Assembly (NCBI RefSeq): GCF_018130385.1
Contig: NZ_JAFCLU010000001.1
Span: 620,001 to 684,000 of the forward strand
Length of the DNA: 64,000 nucleotides
Source of the DNA: Bradyrhizobium sp. AUGA SZCCT0283
GTDB taxonomy: Bacteria > Pseudomonadota > Alphaproteobacteria > Rhizobiales > Xanthobacteraceae
Direction: 5' to 3'
Shown one piece after another: positions 29,865-37,570 of the stretch. Under the pieces are notes generated by a model. The model was not told the DNA's origin. It made no database searches and saw only the letters and a list, made by a program, of their open reading frames with translations. A program made the position numbers and the translations under genes. Position 1 is the stretch's first letter, and every line of letters starts with the position of its first letter.

Positions 29865-31625
29865 ATGATCAAGCCAATCACCGCAACCGCCGTTGCCGTC
29901 CTGTTGTCGGCATCGCCGATATCGGCTCAAACGATCTATCCGATCGACCGCGCCGAAATTCTTGCCGGCGCGAATTTCGATTTCAAGGTCGAGTTTCCTG
30001 ATCGCGTCGACCCAGCGAAACTGAAAGTGACGGTCAACGGGACGGACTCTCCGGCCGTATTCGGCCAGAACGGGACCTTCGTCGATCGCGAAGACGAAAA
30101 GGACCATTCGTCGCTGATCCTGCGCAATGTCGCATTGTCGAAACCCGGCAGCGTCACGGTTGAGGTCAGCGACGGCACACGCAGCCGCAGCGTGGTGTGG
30201 ACGGTCTATGATACCGGTCCGCGCAAGGCGAGGAACGTGATCCTGTTCATCGGCGACGGGTTGTCGCCCGCCCACCGTGTCGCCGCGCGCCTTCTCTCCA
30301 AGGGGATTGCTGAAGGCAAGAGCCGCGGCAAGCTTGCCATCGACGACATGCCGCACATGGCGCTGGTGGCCACCGCCGGCTCCGATTCCATCATCACCGA
30401 TTCGGCGAATGCCGCGAGCGCCTACGCCACTGGCCACAAGACCGCCGTCAACGCGATGGGCGTCTACGCCGACCGCACCGCAAGTCCGGTCGACGATCCC
30501 AGGGTCGAAACCATCACAAGCGTGGCGAAGCGGCGGCTTGGCCTGGCGATCGGCATCGTCACCAATACCGAAATCGAGGACGCCACGCCGGCGGCGATGG
30601 TGGCGCATACCCGCCGCCGCGCCGCCTATGACGAGATCGTCGCGCAATATTTCGCTGCCAAGCCGGATGTCTTGATGGGCGGCGGCCGCGCGAATTTCCT
30701 GCCGCAGGCCGCGGCCGGTTCCAAACGCAAGGACGACGTCGATTACATCGCCCGCTTTCGCGACGCCGGCTATCAGGTGGCTATGACAAGGTCCGAGCTG
30801 GATGCGTCGGCGGCGAATTCGGACACGCGCAAATTGCTCGGGCTGTTTGCCACCGGCAACATGGATGGCGCGCTGGACCGCAAGTTCCTCAAGGGCGGCG
30901 GGGTCAAGAAGTTTCCTGATCAACCCGACCTGACCGAACAGGTGCAGGCGGCGCTGAACGTGCTATCGAGGAACGAGGCCGGCTTCTTCCTGATGGTGGA
31001 GTCCGGGATGATCGACAAATACGCGCATCTCCTCGACATGGAGCGCGCCGTCTTCGACACGATCATGCTCGACAACGCCGTTCGCCTGACGCGCGACTGG
31101 GCGCGCGCGCGGGGCGACGACACCCTGATCCTGGTGCTGGCCGACCACAATCATCCGAACAGCCTGGTCGGAACGATCAATGACGACATGAGCACGACGC
31201 CCAACGTGCCGCTGCGCGAGCGCGTCGGTGTGTATGAGAAGGCTGGATTTCCCAACTATCCGGCGCCCGACGCCGAGGGCTATCCATCACGCGTGGACGT
31301 CAGCAAGCGCCTCGCCATCTTCTCTGCCAGCCTGCCGGACCACTACGAAACCTTTCGCCCCAAGCTCGATAATCCGAATGAGCCAACCGTGAAGGGGGAG
31401 CAGCCTGATGCCTTCAAGGCCAACGAAAAGTACAAGGATGTTCCCGGCGTCGTGCTGCGGTTCGGCAATCTGCCGGCGATGATCGGCGCCAGCGTGCATT
31501 CGGGCGAGGACGTCATCCTGACCGCAACCGGGCCCGGCAGTGAGCGGGTGCACGGCTCGATGGATAATACCGAAGTCTTCCATGTCATGGCCGATGCGCT
31601 CGGGCTCGCGGCGGTGGGCCCATAG
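29865..31625 (+). CDS. Alkaline phosphatase (PhoA superfamily), exported
   Basis: A 586-residue phosphatase with a Sec signal peptide (about 1-21, PISAQ). An N-terminal beta domain is followed by the catalytic domain. The first metal Asp is in FIGDGLSPAH, the nucleophile Ser in ITDSANAASAYATGHKT, metal ligands in ESGMIDKYAHLLDM, and the LADHNHP segment follows. It releases phosphate in the periplasm. ATG 29865 is preferred over 29817 because it gives a signal peptide. It is not in an operon with phoD. Confidence 0.9.
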   Translation: MIKPITATAVAVLLSASPISAQTIYPIDRAEILAGANFDFKVEFPDRVDPAKLKVTVNGTDSPAVFGQNGTFVDREDEKDHSSLILRNVALSKPGSVTVEVSDGTRSRSVVWTVYDTGPRKARNVILFIGDGLSPAHRVAARLLSKGIAEGKSRGKLAIDDMPHMALVATAGSDSIITDSANAASAYATGHKTAVNAMGVYADRTASPVDDPRVETITSVAKRRLGLAIGIVTNTEIEDATPAAMVAHTRRRAAYDEIVAQYFAAKPDVLMGGGRANFLPQAAAGSKRKDDVDYIARFRDAGYQVAMTRSELDASAANSDTRKLLGLFATGNMDGALDRKFLKGGGVKKFPDQPDLTEQVQAALNVLSRNEAGFFLMVESGMIDKYAHLLDMERAVFDTIMLDNAVRLTRDWARARGDDTLILVLADHNHPNSLVGTINDDMSTTPNVPLRERVGVYEKAGFPNYPAPDAEGYPSRVDVSKRLAIFSASLPDHYETFRPKLDNPNEPTVKGEQPDAFKANEKYKDVPGVVLRFGNLPAMIGASVHSGEDVILTATGPGSERVHGSMDNTEVFHVMADALGLAAVGP

Positions 31626-31648
31626 CTCCACGCCAGTTCCTTGCGCGT

Positions 31649-32269
31649 TCAGGGAAGCGGCGACGGCGCAAACATCAGTTTGACGCAGCTCCGAAAGATC
31701 AGGATCTGCCGTTCCAGACGGCTCGGATCGTTCAGCGTCTTGGACATGATGATGGCGCCGTCGACGATGCAGGACAGCATGTCGGCGACATCGTCGAGAT
31801 CGACGGGCTCCCTCGGCGGATACACGGCCGCGATGCCATCGAGGATTTTGCGGAAGCGCGCGTTCCAGTCCCGCACCGATTGTGCGGTGAGTTCGCGCAC
31901 TTCGCGATCGAACAGCCGCTCCTGATAGCAGATGCTGGCGATCAGGCAGCCGGGATGGCCGTTCGGCAGGTCGGACATCGTCTCAGCAAGCAGCTTCAGC
32001 GAGATGAGGAAAGCCTGCAGTGGGTCGTCGGATAGCTGGTGGCCGCGCGCGAAGATTTCGTCGAAGAGCTGATCGTTGGTGGCGACGTATCGGCGGAGCA
32101 TTTCGTGGGCGAGCGCATTCTTGTCCTTGAAGTGGTAGAAGAAGCCGCTTTTGGTGAGCCCGGCCTCGGCAATCACTTCGTCGATCGAGGTCGCGCCAAA
32201 TCCCTTCGCAAGCACGGCGGATTCCGCGATCTCCAAAATTCGCTCGCGCGTCGCCTCGCCCTTTCCCAT
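31649..32269 (-). CDS. TetR/AcrR family transcriptional regulator
   Basis: A 206-residue repressor. The N-terminal helix-turn-helix (about 7-53; RERILEIAESAVLAKGFGATSIDEVIAEAGLTKSGFFYHF) is followed by a ligand-binding domain with Cys-containing HPGCLIASICYQERLFD. ATG 32269 is used. The gene is divergent from the homocysteine methyltransferase gene at 32497, and a perfect palindrome lies between them, suggesting it controls one or both. Confidence 0.93.
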   Translation of the reverse strand: MGKGEATRERILEIAESAVLAKGFGATSIDEVIAEAGLTKSGFFYHFKDKNALAHEMLRRYVATNDQLFDEIFARGHQLSDDPLQAFLISLKLLAETMSDLPNGHPGCLIASICYQERLFDREVRELTAQSVRDWNARFRKILDGIAAVYPPREPVDLDDVADMLSCIVDGAIIMSKTLNDPSRLERQILIFRSCVKLMFAPSPLP

Positions 32270-32320
32270 CCGCTTCTCCAAAACTGCACTCACGGTACGG
32301 TTTCTCCACGGCCGGCAGCA

Positions 32321-32334
32321 CGGCAGCACTGCCG
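32321..32334. promoter_or_regulatory. Palindrome CGGCAG-CA-CTGCCG, TetR operator candidate
   Basis: A perfect 14-bp inverted repeat, 52 bp upstream of the TetR-family start and 163 bp upstream of the divergent methyltransferase. The position suits an operator, but GC-rich palindromes of this length also occur by chance. Confidence 0.35.
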
Positions 32335-32496
32335 CCCAATCCACAACCGTCTGATTTCGTATCACTTTGCGGCTTCTGGTTCATCCAAACCACGGGCCGC
32401 CTAGGAAGCCGCGACACTATGAGGCACCAACATCGAAAGACCCGAGCCGGGGCGGGAGAGACGTAACCGCCGGCGACCAGATCCGGAGATATTGAA

Positions 32497-33453
32497 ATGT
32501 CCAAATACAGAGATGATCTTCCGCAGCGGCGCGGTGGCATTTTCCTGACCGATGGCGGCATGGAAACGACGCTGATTTTTCACGAAGGAATCGAACTGCC
32601 GCATTTCGCCGCCTTCGTGCTGCTCGACAGCGCCGAAGGCCGGCAGCAATTGAAGCGGTATTATGCCAACTATCTTGCGGTCGCGCGCGAGCATGGGGTC
32701 GGGTTCGTACTCGACAGCCCGACGTGGCGCGCCAATCCGGATTGGGGTGCGAAGCTTGATTACGATGCGGCCGCGCTCAAGGCGATCAATGTCCGTTCGA
32801 TCGCATTCCTGGAGGAATTGCGCGCCGGCTGGGAAAAGCCCGGCGCGCCCTGCGTCATCAGCGGCGCGATCGGCCCGCGCGGCGATGGCTACAAGGCAGG
32901 CAACATGGAGGCTGCGGAAGCGGAGGCCTATCACAGGGCGCAGATCGCAGCCTTCGTGGAGGGCGGCGCCGACATGATTACGGCCTATACGCTCACCAGT
33001 ATCAATGAAGCGATCGGCATCGCGCGGGCGGCGTGGGCGCAGCGGATTCCGGCGGCGATCTCGTTCACCGTGGAAACCAACGGCCGTCTGGTGAATGGAG
33101 AGACGTTGCGCGAGGCGATCGAGACCGTGGATCGCGAGACCGACGGCGCGCCCGAATACTTCCTGATCAACTGCGCCCACCCCACACATTTCGAGGGTGC
33201 ATTGAAGGCGGGCGAGGCCTGGACGACGCGCATCCACGGCGTCAGGGCCAATGCGTCGACGAAGAGCCACGCTGAACTCGACGAGTCGGAAACACTTGAT
33301 GCAGGAGATCCGTCCGATTTGGGACGGCGTTACCTCCGCCTCAGGGGCGCGTTTCCGAAGATGCGTATTCTCGGCGGCTGCTGCGGCACCGATCACCGGC
33401 ATGCAGCAGCCATTTGCGATGCCTGCGTGCCGCCGCGGGCGCTTAGCGCCTGA
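32497..33453 (+). CDS. Homocysteine S-methyltransferase family protein
   Basis: A 318-residue TIM-barrel methyltransferase that makes methionine from homocysteine and a methyl donor (S-methylmethionine or betaine; donor not predictable). Zinc ligands are Cys226 (INCAHP) and Cys295-Cys296 (GGCCGTDH). The N-terminal LTDGGMETTLIF matches the family. A GGAGATATTGAA leader precedes ATG 32497. A bidirectional terminator follows. Confidence 0.92.
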   Translation: MSKYRDDLPQRRGGIFLTDGGMETTLIFHEGIELPHFAAFVLLDSAEGRQQLKRYYANYLAVAREHGVGFVLDSPTWRANPDWGAKLDYDAAALKAINVRSIAFLEELRAGWEKPGAPCVISGAIGPRGDGYKAGNMEAAEAEAYHRAQIAAFVEGGADMITAYTLTSINEAIGIARAAWAQRIPAAISFTVETNGRLVNGETLREAIETVDRETDGAPEYFLINCAHPTHFEGALKAGEAWTTRIHGVRANASTKSHAELDESETLDAGDPSDLGRRYLRLRGAFPKMRILGGCCGTDHRHAAAICDACVPPRALSA

Positions 33454-33455
33454 CG

Positions 33456-33488
33456 CAAAAAAAGGCCGGGATTGCTCCCGGCCATTTT
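33456..33488. terminator. Bidirectional intrinsic terminator
   Basis: GGCCGGGA (33464-33471) - ttgc - TCCCGGCC (33476-33483), with A7 on the left and ATTTTC on the right. It serves both the methyltransferase (+) and the convergent OmpA-like gene (-). Confidence 0.9.
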
Positions 33489-33506
33489 CAATTGCGATGA
33501 CCTGTC

Positions 33507-35471
33507 TTATCGGCGCGGCGGCGCGGTGCCGGGCGGGGGCGGCGGCAGCGAGGCCTGCCCGCCATTGAGCAGCGGCGTGATGTTGCGAATGGTGACGCGC
33601 CGGTTGATCGCGCTCGGCCCGTCGATCGGCTCCTTCAGATACTGCTCGCCGTAGCCTTGCGAGGTCAGGTTTTCCGCCGGCACGTTGAACTGCTGCGTCA
33701 GCAGGGTGGCCGCGGATTCCGCGCGGCGGTCCGACAGCGACAGATTGTCGACATCGTTTCCGACCGCGTCGGTGTGGCCCTCGATCAGGAACACCGCGCG
33801 CGGATTCTCCTGAATCGCCCGGTTGAGGCCGTCGGCGATCGCCTGCAGCTTCGCCGCCTGGTCGGGCGGGATTTCCCACGATCCGGTTTCGAAGTTGATG
33901 GTGTTGACGTCGATGCTCGGCATCCGCTGCCGCACCGTGGGGCTGTAGCGGATTTCGTCCAGCGAATAGCGCCGTTCGATCCGTTCCACCGGCGGCGCCA
34001 TCATGGTCTCGTAGAGCACCTCCGGCGACGCCTCCTCGGAATCGACGATGTAACGGTTATAAGGAATGCGGACCACTGGCGGCGCCAGGGCAACATAGAA
34101 TCCGCCGCCCCCGCGCGGATCGCGGTAGCTGTTGTCGATGATGATGATCTCGCGGCCGCGCTGGTCGCGGCGGATACGGCGCAGCAACTGGCCGTCGCGG
34201 CCAACCACGGTGATCACCTGCGTGCCGTCTGGCCGGATCACGACGGTGCGGGTCTCGCCACCGACGGTCTGGGTCTGGATGTCACGCGCGCCGTAGCGGA
34301 AACGGTCCACTTCGTTGTGACGGACATATTGCTGTCCGCCGGGATCGCGAATGATGATCCGGCCGGGCTCGGTGATGATGGTGCGGCCGCCCTGCTGGCT
34401 CTCGCGGCGCTGGCCGCGGAAGTCGTCAAGGCGTTGCGGTCCGGACGGTGGCGCACCCGGGGCAATGGCTTTGAGCCCGGCGTCAGGCAGTGGGGCTGCC
34501 GGCAGCGGCGCGGTGACCTGAGGCGCCTGGCGGAAGGCCGGCGCGACCGTCGGCGGGGCGTTCTGTGCCCGGCCGGCCGGTGGCGCGGCGTTCGGCGTGC
34601 CCGGCACGGCGGTTGGCGCCGTGGCTCCAGGAGCCGCGGGAGCAGCCGCCGGCGGCGTTGCGCCCGGAGCGGCGGGGGTGCCAGCGCTCGGCGCGGCAGG
34701 CGGCGGCGCGCCGGGTCGCCCAGGCGGTGTGGTCGGCGTGGTCGTCGGGGCGCCCGCGCTCGGAGGCGTCGTCGGTGCGCCGGGACGCGGCGGTGGCGCC
34801 GTCGTCGTGCTTCCGCCAGGTGGAGGGGCGGCCGCCGGCGGCGCTGTCGGAGCCGGCGTGGTGGCAGGAGCCGGCAGCTGCTTGGCGCCAGACGGCGGTG
34901 GCGGCGGCGGTACGGGCGATGGCGTCGCCTTCTGAGATGAAGGCGGCGGCGGTGGCGGTGGCGGGGTAGGTGCAGCCGGTTGCTTCGGTGCCGCGGGCGC
35001 TGCCGCCGGCGGAGGGGGCGGAGGCGGCGTCGGGCGCGAAGGTGCGGCCGCCGGGGGTGGCGGAGGCGGAGTCGGGGCCTTCGGCGCGGCTGCCGGGGGC
35101 GGCGGAGGTGGCGTCGGGCGCGGTGGTGCGGCCGCGGGAGGCGGGGGCGGTGGAGTCGGACGCGGTGGCGGGGCCGCAGCAGGCGGGGGCGGCGGCGGAG
35201 CCGGACGTGGTGGCGGCGCAGCTGCCGGTGGCGGCGGAGGGGCTGCCGGACGCGGAGGTGCGGCGGCCGGGGGCGGCGGAGGCGCGGGCGCCTTTGGCGC
35301 GGCAGCCGGCGGGGCACCCTTCGGCGCCTCCTTCTTGGCGCCTGGGGGGCCGCCCTCATCCCTGGCTTGCGCCACGACAATCGGTGCGGTCTGTGCGTGC
35401 GATGCGGAGGTCGCGAACTGCGTCGCCGTCAAGGCAGTCGTGGCGAGCAGCAGGATGCGAAGGTTTGTCAT
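33507..35471 (-). CDS. OmpA-family protein with long proline-rich region
   Basis: A 654-residue exported protein. The signal peptide is about 1-27 (SASHAQ). Residues about 40-210 consist of repeated runs of four to six prolines with AAAP spacers, then a Pro/Thr/Ala region to about 330. A central YXXD-type region (REIIIIDNSYRDPRGGGGFYV) precedes a C-terminal OmpA domain (about 535-640; NFETGSWEI, FLIEGHTDAVG, LSDRRAESAATLL, NRRVTI) that binds peptidoglycan. The proline region would span the periplasm as a stiff linker. ATG 35471 gives the signal peptide. Confidence 0.88.
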   Translation of the reverse strand: MTNLRILLLATTALTATQFATSASHAQTAPIVVAQARDEGGPPGAKKEAPKGAPPAAAPKAPAPPPPPAAAPPRPAAPPPPPAAAPPPRPAPPPPPPAAAPPPRPTPPPPPPAAAPPRPTPPPPPPAAAPKAPTPPPPPPAAAPSRPTPPPPPPPAAAPAAPKQPAAPTPPPPPPPPSSQKATPSPVPPPPPPSGAKQLPAPATTPAPTAPPAAAPPPGGSTTTAPPPRPGAPTTPPSAGAPTTTPTTPPGRPGAPPPAAPSAGTPAAPGATPPAAAPAAPGATAPTAVPGTPNAAPPAGRAQNAPPTVAPAFRQAPQVTAPLPAAPLPDAGLKAIAPGAPPSGPQRLDDFRGQRRESQQGGRTIITEPGRIIIRDPGGQQYVRHNEVDRFRYGARDIQTQTVGGETRTVVIRPDGTQVITVVGRDGQLLRRIRRDQRGREIIIIDNSYRDPRGGGGFYVALAPPVVRIPYNRYIVDSEEASPEVLYETMMAPPVERIERRYSLDEIRYSPTVRQRMPSIDVNTINFETGSWEIPPDQAAKLQAIADGLNRAIQENPRAVFLIEGHTDAVGNDVDNLSLSDRRAESAATLLTQQFNVPAENLTSQGYGEQYLKEPIDGPSAINRRVTIRNITPLLNGGQASLPPPPPGTAPPRR

Positions 35472-35658
35472 GATGTCCTTGGTCCCCGGAAGTAGGCCTG
35501 ACAGCAACGGAATGGCCTGCACTGGCATGTCAGTTGGTCGATTGAACGGCTAATCATTAGGCCGGATTGTGGCGGCCGACAAATGGTCGGATGCTTTTTA
35601 TTTCATCGGCGCAATGGGTTGCATGCATCATTATTCATTGCGCGTTCAGGCGAGATAA

Positions 35659-35889
35659 TCATCCGGCACCCGGATCGGTGGCGGGATTGGGGGTGCGGGG
35701 CCCGTTAGGCCCGCGTATCGGTAACTCCTCCGGCATCTCGCCCGGTAACTCCTGCGGTTGTGGTGGCTGATCCGGCTCACGGAATGGTGGTGGCACTTCC
35801 GGGCGAGGATTACCCGGAGGGCTCTCCTGCGGCGGCTCAGTCGGTTGTCCCGGTGTCGCCGGCGGTATCCCCGGCGGTTCAATCGGCAT
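35659..35889 (-). CDS. Small proline-rich protein, 76 aa
   Basis: A short Pro/Glu/Gly-rich protein (MPIEPPGIPPATPGQ..., ending ATDPGAG) with PEVPPPFREPDQPPQ-like repeats; no signal peptide or membrane segment. The main support is AGGAGAC placed 6-9 bp before ATG 35889. The open frame continues to 36012 only because of a repeat. It is likely intrinsically disordered. Function unknown. Confidence 0.6.
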   Translation of the reverse strand: MPIEPPGIPPATPGQPTEPPQESPPGNPRPEVPPPFREPDQPPQPQELPGEMPEELPIRGPNGPRTPNPATDPGAG

Positions 35890-35973
35890 CACGTCTCCTG
35901 AAGTTTCAACTCCAGGAACAACAACGGCGAGGCGGGCGCGAAGTTCCCGCGCGCCTCGCCGATGGAACCGACC

Positions 35974-36072
35974 AGAGCGTTTCCCAGCGATGTGGGGACC
36001 GGTTCGCGGCAAGGAAACGCGTCAAATCAAAAATCTAGAGCCCCCTCCCGATGGAATCGGAACGGGGCTCTA
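35974..36072. repeat. Composite palindromic repeat (family C, full copy) with terminator
   Basis: The left module agcgtttcccagcga...aacgcgtcaaatc is joined by aaaaatc to the right module: TAGAGCCCC (36036-36044) and GGGGCTCTA (36064-36072). The hairpin contains the TAG stop of the VOC gene (36070-36072) and can terminate it. Left-module copies are at 50738 and 60368; a right-module copy is at 19021. Confidence 0.8.
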
Positions 36073-36459
36073 GGCCGGCGCGTGGCAGACGGCTTCGATA
36101 TTGTGGCCGTCGGGATCGAGCACGAAGGCGCCGTAATAGTTCGGGTGGTAGTGCGCGCGAATTCCCGGTGCGCCGTTGTCGCGCCCGCCGGCGGCCATGG
36201 CTGCCTGGTAGAAAGCGTCTACCGTGGCGCGGTCCTTCGCCACGATCGCGACATGCAGCGGCTTGGCCAATCCGCCTTCGCCGCCGATCCAGAAATCGGG
36301 CTTTCCATTGGCGCCGAAACCTGCGGCGGGATCGTGGCCTGTCTGCTCCTGCGTGACTTCCATCACGAGGGTGTAGTCGAGCGGCGCCAGGGCCTTCAGA
36401 TAGAAGGCCTTGGAGCGCTTATAATCGGAAACCGGAAATCCGATGTGGTCGATCATCAA
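36070..36459 (-). CDS. VOC/glyoxalase family protein
   Basis: A 129-residue vicinal-oxygen-chelate protein: MIDHIGFPVSDYKRSKAFY at the start, HVAIVAKDRATVDAFY in the middle, and YYGAFVLDPDGHNIEAVCH at the end. Metal ligands are likely His5, His69 and Glu near residue 122. The substrate is unknown. GGAG lies upstream of the start. It ends in a terminator hairpin and lies 30 bp downstream of the FkbM gene. Confidence 0.9.
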   Translation of the reverse strand: MMIDHIGFPVSDYKRSKAFYLKALAPLDYTLVMEVTQEQTGHDPAAGFGANGKPDFWIGGEGGLAKPLHVAIVAKDRATVDAFYQAAMAAGGRDNGAPGIRAHYHPNYYGAFVLDPDGHNIEAVCHAPA

Positions 36460-36489
36460 GCTCTCCTGCGGTTTGAGGAATAGGAAAAT

Positions 36490-37344
36490 TCAGCCTCGCG
36501 CCAGCAGCGTGTTGCTGCGGGTCCTGCCCGTCTCGATATAGCCCCGCGCGCGCATGTCGGCGATGCAGTCGTCCAGCCACTCGTCCTTCGACAGATGCTC
36601 GATCACGATCGCACGGGGCCACAATGCCTGCGGTGCGTCGGCGAAGAAGCCGGTCAGCACGCGATCCTCAAAACCCTCGACGTCGATCTTGAGCGCGTCG
36701 ACATGCGAGACACCGGCCTCTTCGAGGATGCGCTGCAGCCGCAGCGACGGCACCTTGATCGCCTTGCCTGAGGCCTCGCCCGACACGACGTGGCTGGCGC
36801 CGAGATTGTCGCCGTCGGTTTCGATCAGCAATTCGCCATCGGCAGGGCCGGCGGCGGCCGCGACCAGCCGCACCTGGGTGGTGCCGGAGGCTGAGTTGTT
36901 GAAGGCCAGCCGCGCATGGGTGACCGGATGCGGCTCGATTGCGATCACCTTGCCGCCGGTGCCGACATGCCGCGCCAGCGCCAGTGCGTAGGTGCCGACA
37001 TTGGCGCCGACATCGACGAAGACCCCGCCCGCGGGAACATGCGCGCGCAAGAAATCCAGCTCCTCGATGTTATAGGCGGGATTGAACAGCGCGCCGCGCT
37101 CGGTGGCGCTGGCCTGATGGTAGAAGCGGAACGCGGCGCCCTGGTATGGCACGTCGACGGGACCTGCGCGCAGCAGATTCACCAGCCGCGACAGCATCGG
37201 CCGGAACGCGCCCCGCTTCAGCCGCGTGCGGTGGGCCAGTGAAATGATCACGGCCTGTGCGGCATTCGGGGCGAATGCGCCGAACGGCGCGGGCGAAGGA
37301 TCGTTGTCGGGCGTCAAACCAAAGTCCTCGGTGAAGCGGCGCAT
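36490..37344 (-). CDS. FkbM family methyltransferase
   Basis: A 284-residue SAM-dependent methyltransferase. The SAM-binding motif is VFVDVGANVGTYALALARHVG (about 108-128), then AIEPHP, and the FkbM-specific KIDVEGFEDRVL. Such enzymes methylate sugars or lipids of surface glycans. ATG 37344 is chosen; the open frame continues to 37521 only through the family A repeat at 37450. No glycan gene cluster is adjacent. Confidence 0.85.
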   Translation of the reverse strand: MRRFTEDFGLTPDNDPSPAPFGAFAPNAAQAVIISLAHRTRLKRGAFRPMLSRLVNLLRAGPVDVPYQGAAFRFYHQASATERGALFNPAYNIEELDFLRAHVPAGGVFVDVGANVGTYALALARHVGTGGKVIAIEPHPVTHARLAFNNSASGTTQVRLVAAAAGPADGELLIETDGDNLGASHVVSGEASGKAIKVPSLRLQRILEEAGVSHVDALKIDVEGFEDRVLTGFFADAPQALWPRAIVIEHLSKDEWLDDCIADMRARGYIETGRTRSNTLLARG

Positions 37345-37449
37345 CCATAGCCGGTTTTGCGGCCGTGAAACAGGCTCGATTGTTGTGCGGGTTTGACCGG
37401 CCCGTCGTGCCACGAATGGGGTGTGTTCAGTACGCCGCGGCCTATCCAT

Positions 37450-37526
37450 GTCATTGCGAGCGCAGCGAAGCAATCCACAGCGCGGCAAGTGGAGAGATGG
37501 ATTGCTTCGCTGTGCTCGCAATGACG
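37450..37526. repeat. Palindromic repeat, family A copy 2
   Basis: gtcattgcgag...gaagcaatcca at the left and tggattgcttcg...ctcgcaatgacgg at the right form long arms. It lies between the ABC exporter and FkbM genes, both on the minus strand, and gives a spurious coding extension to FkbM. Confidence 0.9.
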
Positions 37527-37570
37527 GATGGAGAGATCGTGCACGCCACTGAGGGGAGAACGGGAAGAAA

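Noticed and set aside
32380..32496. Possible riboswitch ahead of the homocysteine methyltransferase
   Set aside because: A gggagagac stretch recalls the glycine aptamer, but the conserved GCCGAAGGGGCAA part is absent, and no SAM-II or SAH pattern fits.
33657..34940. 427-residue open frame opposite the proline-rich OmpA-like gene
   Set aside because: Gly/Arg-rich low complexity is what the complement of proline codons gives; the OmpA domain and signal peptide support the other strand.
37345..37521. N-terminal extension of the FkbM methyltransferase
   Set aside because: The extra residues are the translation of palindromic repeat A and carry no family features.
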